This document shows positions 63,785 through 64,000 of a stretch of DNA of 64,000 bases, one piece after another. The DNA comes from Streptomyces lavendulae subsp. lavendulae. Its GTDB lineage: Bacteria; Actinomycetota; Actinomycetes; Streptomycetales; Streptomycetaceae. The position numbers and the translations under genes are program-made. The notes under the pieces are model-generated. The model was not told where the DNA came from and searched no databases. It saw only the letters and a list, made by a program, of their open reading frames with translations. Within the stretch, counting starts at the first letter, position 1. Each line of letters opens with the position of its first letter. The stretch covers positions 5,157,501 to 5,221,500 of the forward strand of contig NZ_CP024985.1 of NCBI RefSeq assembly GCF_002803845.1, written 5' to 3'.

Positions 63785-64000
63785 GTGTCTGAGACGACGT
63801 ACGGAATCGGCGAGGGCCCTGCCGCCAGGGTGAGCCTGTCGCTGCCCGAAGGCACGGCCGAGGCGATCCGCGCTCGCGTGGGCAAGCGGGAGTTCTCCGC
63901 CTTCGTCACCGCGGCGGTGGAACGAGAGCTGCGGGGCCAGATCCTGGACGAGTACCTGGCCGACTACGAGCAGCGGCGCGGCCCCCTGTCCCCCGAATCC
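63785..64000 (+). CDS. antitoxin-like protein (partial, cut by window end)
   Basis: 72 codons without a stop. After a short leader it reads ARVSLSLPEGTAEAIRARVG, then FSAFVTAAVERELRGQILDEY and DYEQRRGPLSPES. The beta strand followed by two helices fits a ribbon-helix-helix (MetJ/Arc or CopG-like) DNA-binding antitoxin, and the charged tail is where such proteins wrap a toxin. A PIN- or MazF-type toxin would be expected just beyond the window, but that cannot be seen. GTG 63830 is an alternative start. Confidence 0.65.
   Translation, partial: MSETTYGIGEGPAARVSLSLPEGTAEAIRARVGKREFSAFVTAAVERELRGQILDEYLADYEQRRGPLSPES

Overview
The window is chromosomal DNA from a Streptomyces-type actinomycete. 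Support for this: very high G+C, frequent GTG starts, an rRNA operon without tRNAs in the 16S-23S spacer, and the actinobacterial blocks mtrA-mtrB-lpqB, comF-hpf-secA, pkaA-pkaB, prfB-ftsE-ftsX-(S41 protease)-smpB-ssrA and narK-nnaR. Gene content and order resemble the S. coelicolor core around SCO3013 down to SCO2958. That correspondence is from memory of the families, not from an alignment.

Layout. 1-3.7 kb: 3' end of 16S, spacer, complete 23S, 5S and a strong terminator. 3.7-10.0 kb (minus): a Uma2-type nuclease-fold protein, then a tightly overlapping set (membrane protein, DUF4129, DUF4350, MoxR ATPase, DUF58). 10.3-17.7 kb (plus): MtrA/MtrB/LpqB cell-envelope signalling, ComF phosphoribosyltransferase, long-form hibernation factor and an orphan NarL-type regulator. 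17.7-19.5 kb (minus): a YcaQ/AlkX-like DNA glycosylase and a GNAT acetyltransferase. 19.7-31 kb (plus): SecA, three small genes, the 1655-aa NAD-glutamate dehydrogenase and a frameshifted Imm49-like gene. 31-42.8 kb (mostly minus): a polysaccharide/teichoic-acid-type ABC exporter, a TetR regulator, a GT2-CDP-glycerol transferase fusion, a sugar ABC importer and an FHA-FtsK/EccC-like ATPase. 43-46.5 kb: two Ser/Thr kinases (PkaA, PkaB). 46.5-54.8 kb: a 2-oxoglutarate oxygenase with an upstream leader peptide, prfB, ftsEX interrupted downstream by a solo tnpB element, an S41 protease, smpB and tmRNA. 54.8-58.1 kb (minus): a YoeB/YefM toxin-antitoxin pair, a secreted collagen-like SH3 protein and an MFS exporter divergent from a LysR regulator. 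59-64 kb: narK and nnaR with GlnR-like boxes, GNAT, CGNR regulator, a palindromic repeat element and the start of an antitoxin-like gene cut by the window end.

Most of the window is housekeeping. The accessory or unusual parts are: the tnpB insertion and its candidate guide RNA aimed at the ftsX end; the 151-bp inverted-repeat element near 63.4 kb; a leaderless RRHVD-type leader peptide before an oxygenase; the single-base frameshift in the immunity gene; rare TTA (bldA-dependent) codons in the S41 protease and the sugar-binding lipoprotein; and a recurring leaderless promoter layout in which a TANNNT box lies exactly six bases before the start codon. No CRISPR array, prophage or biosynthetic cluster is visible.
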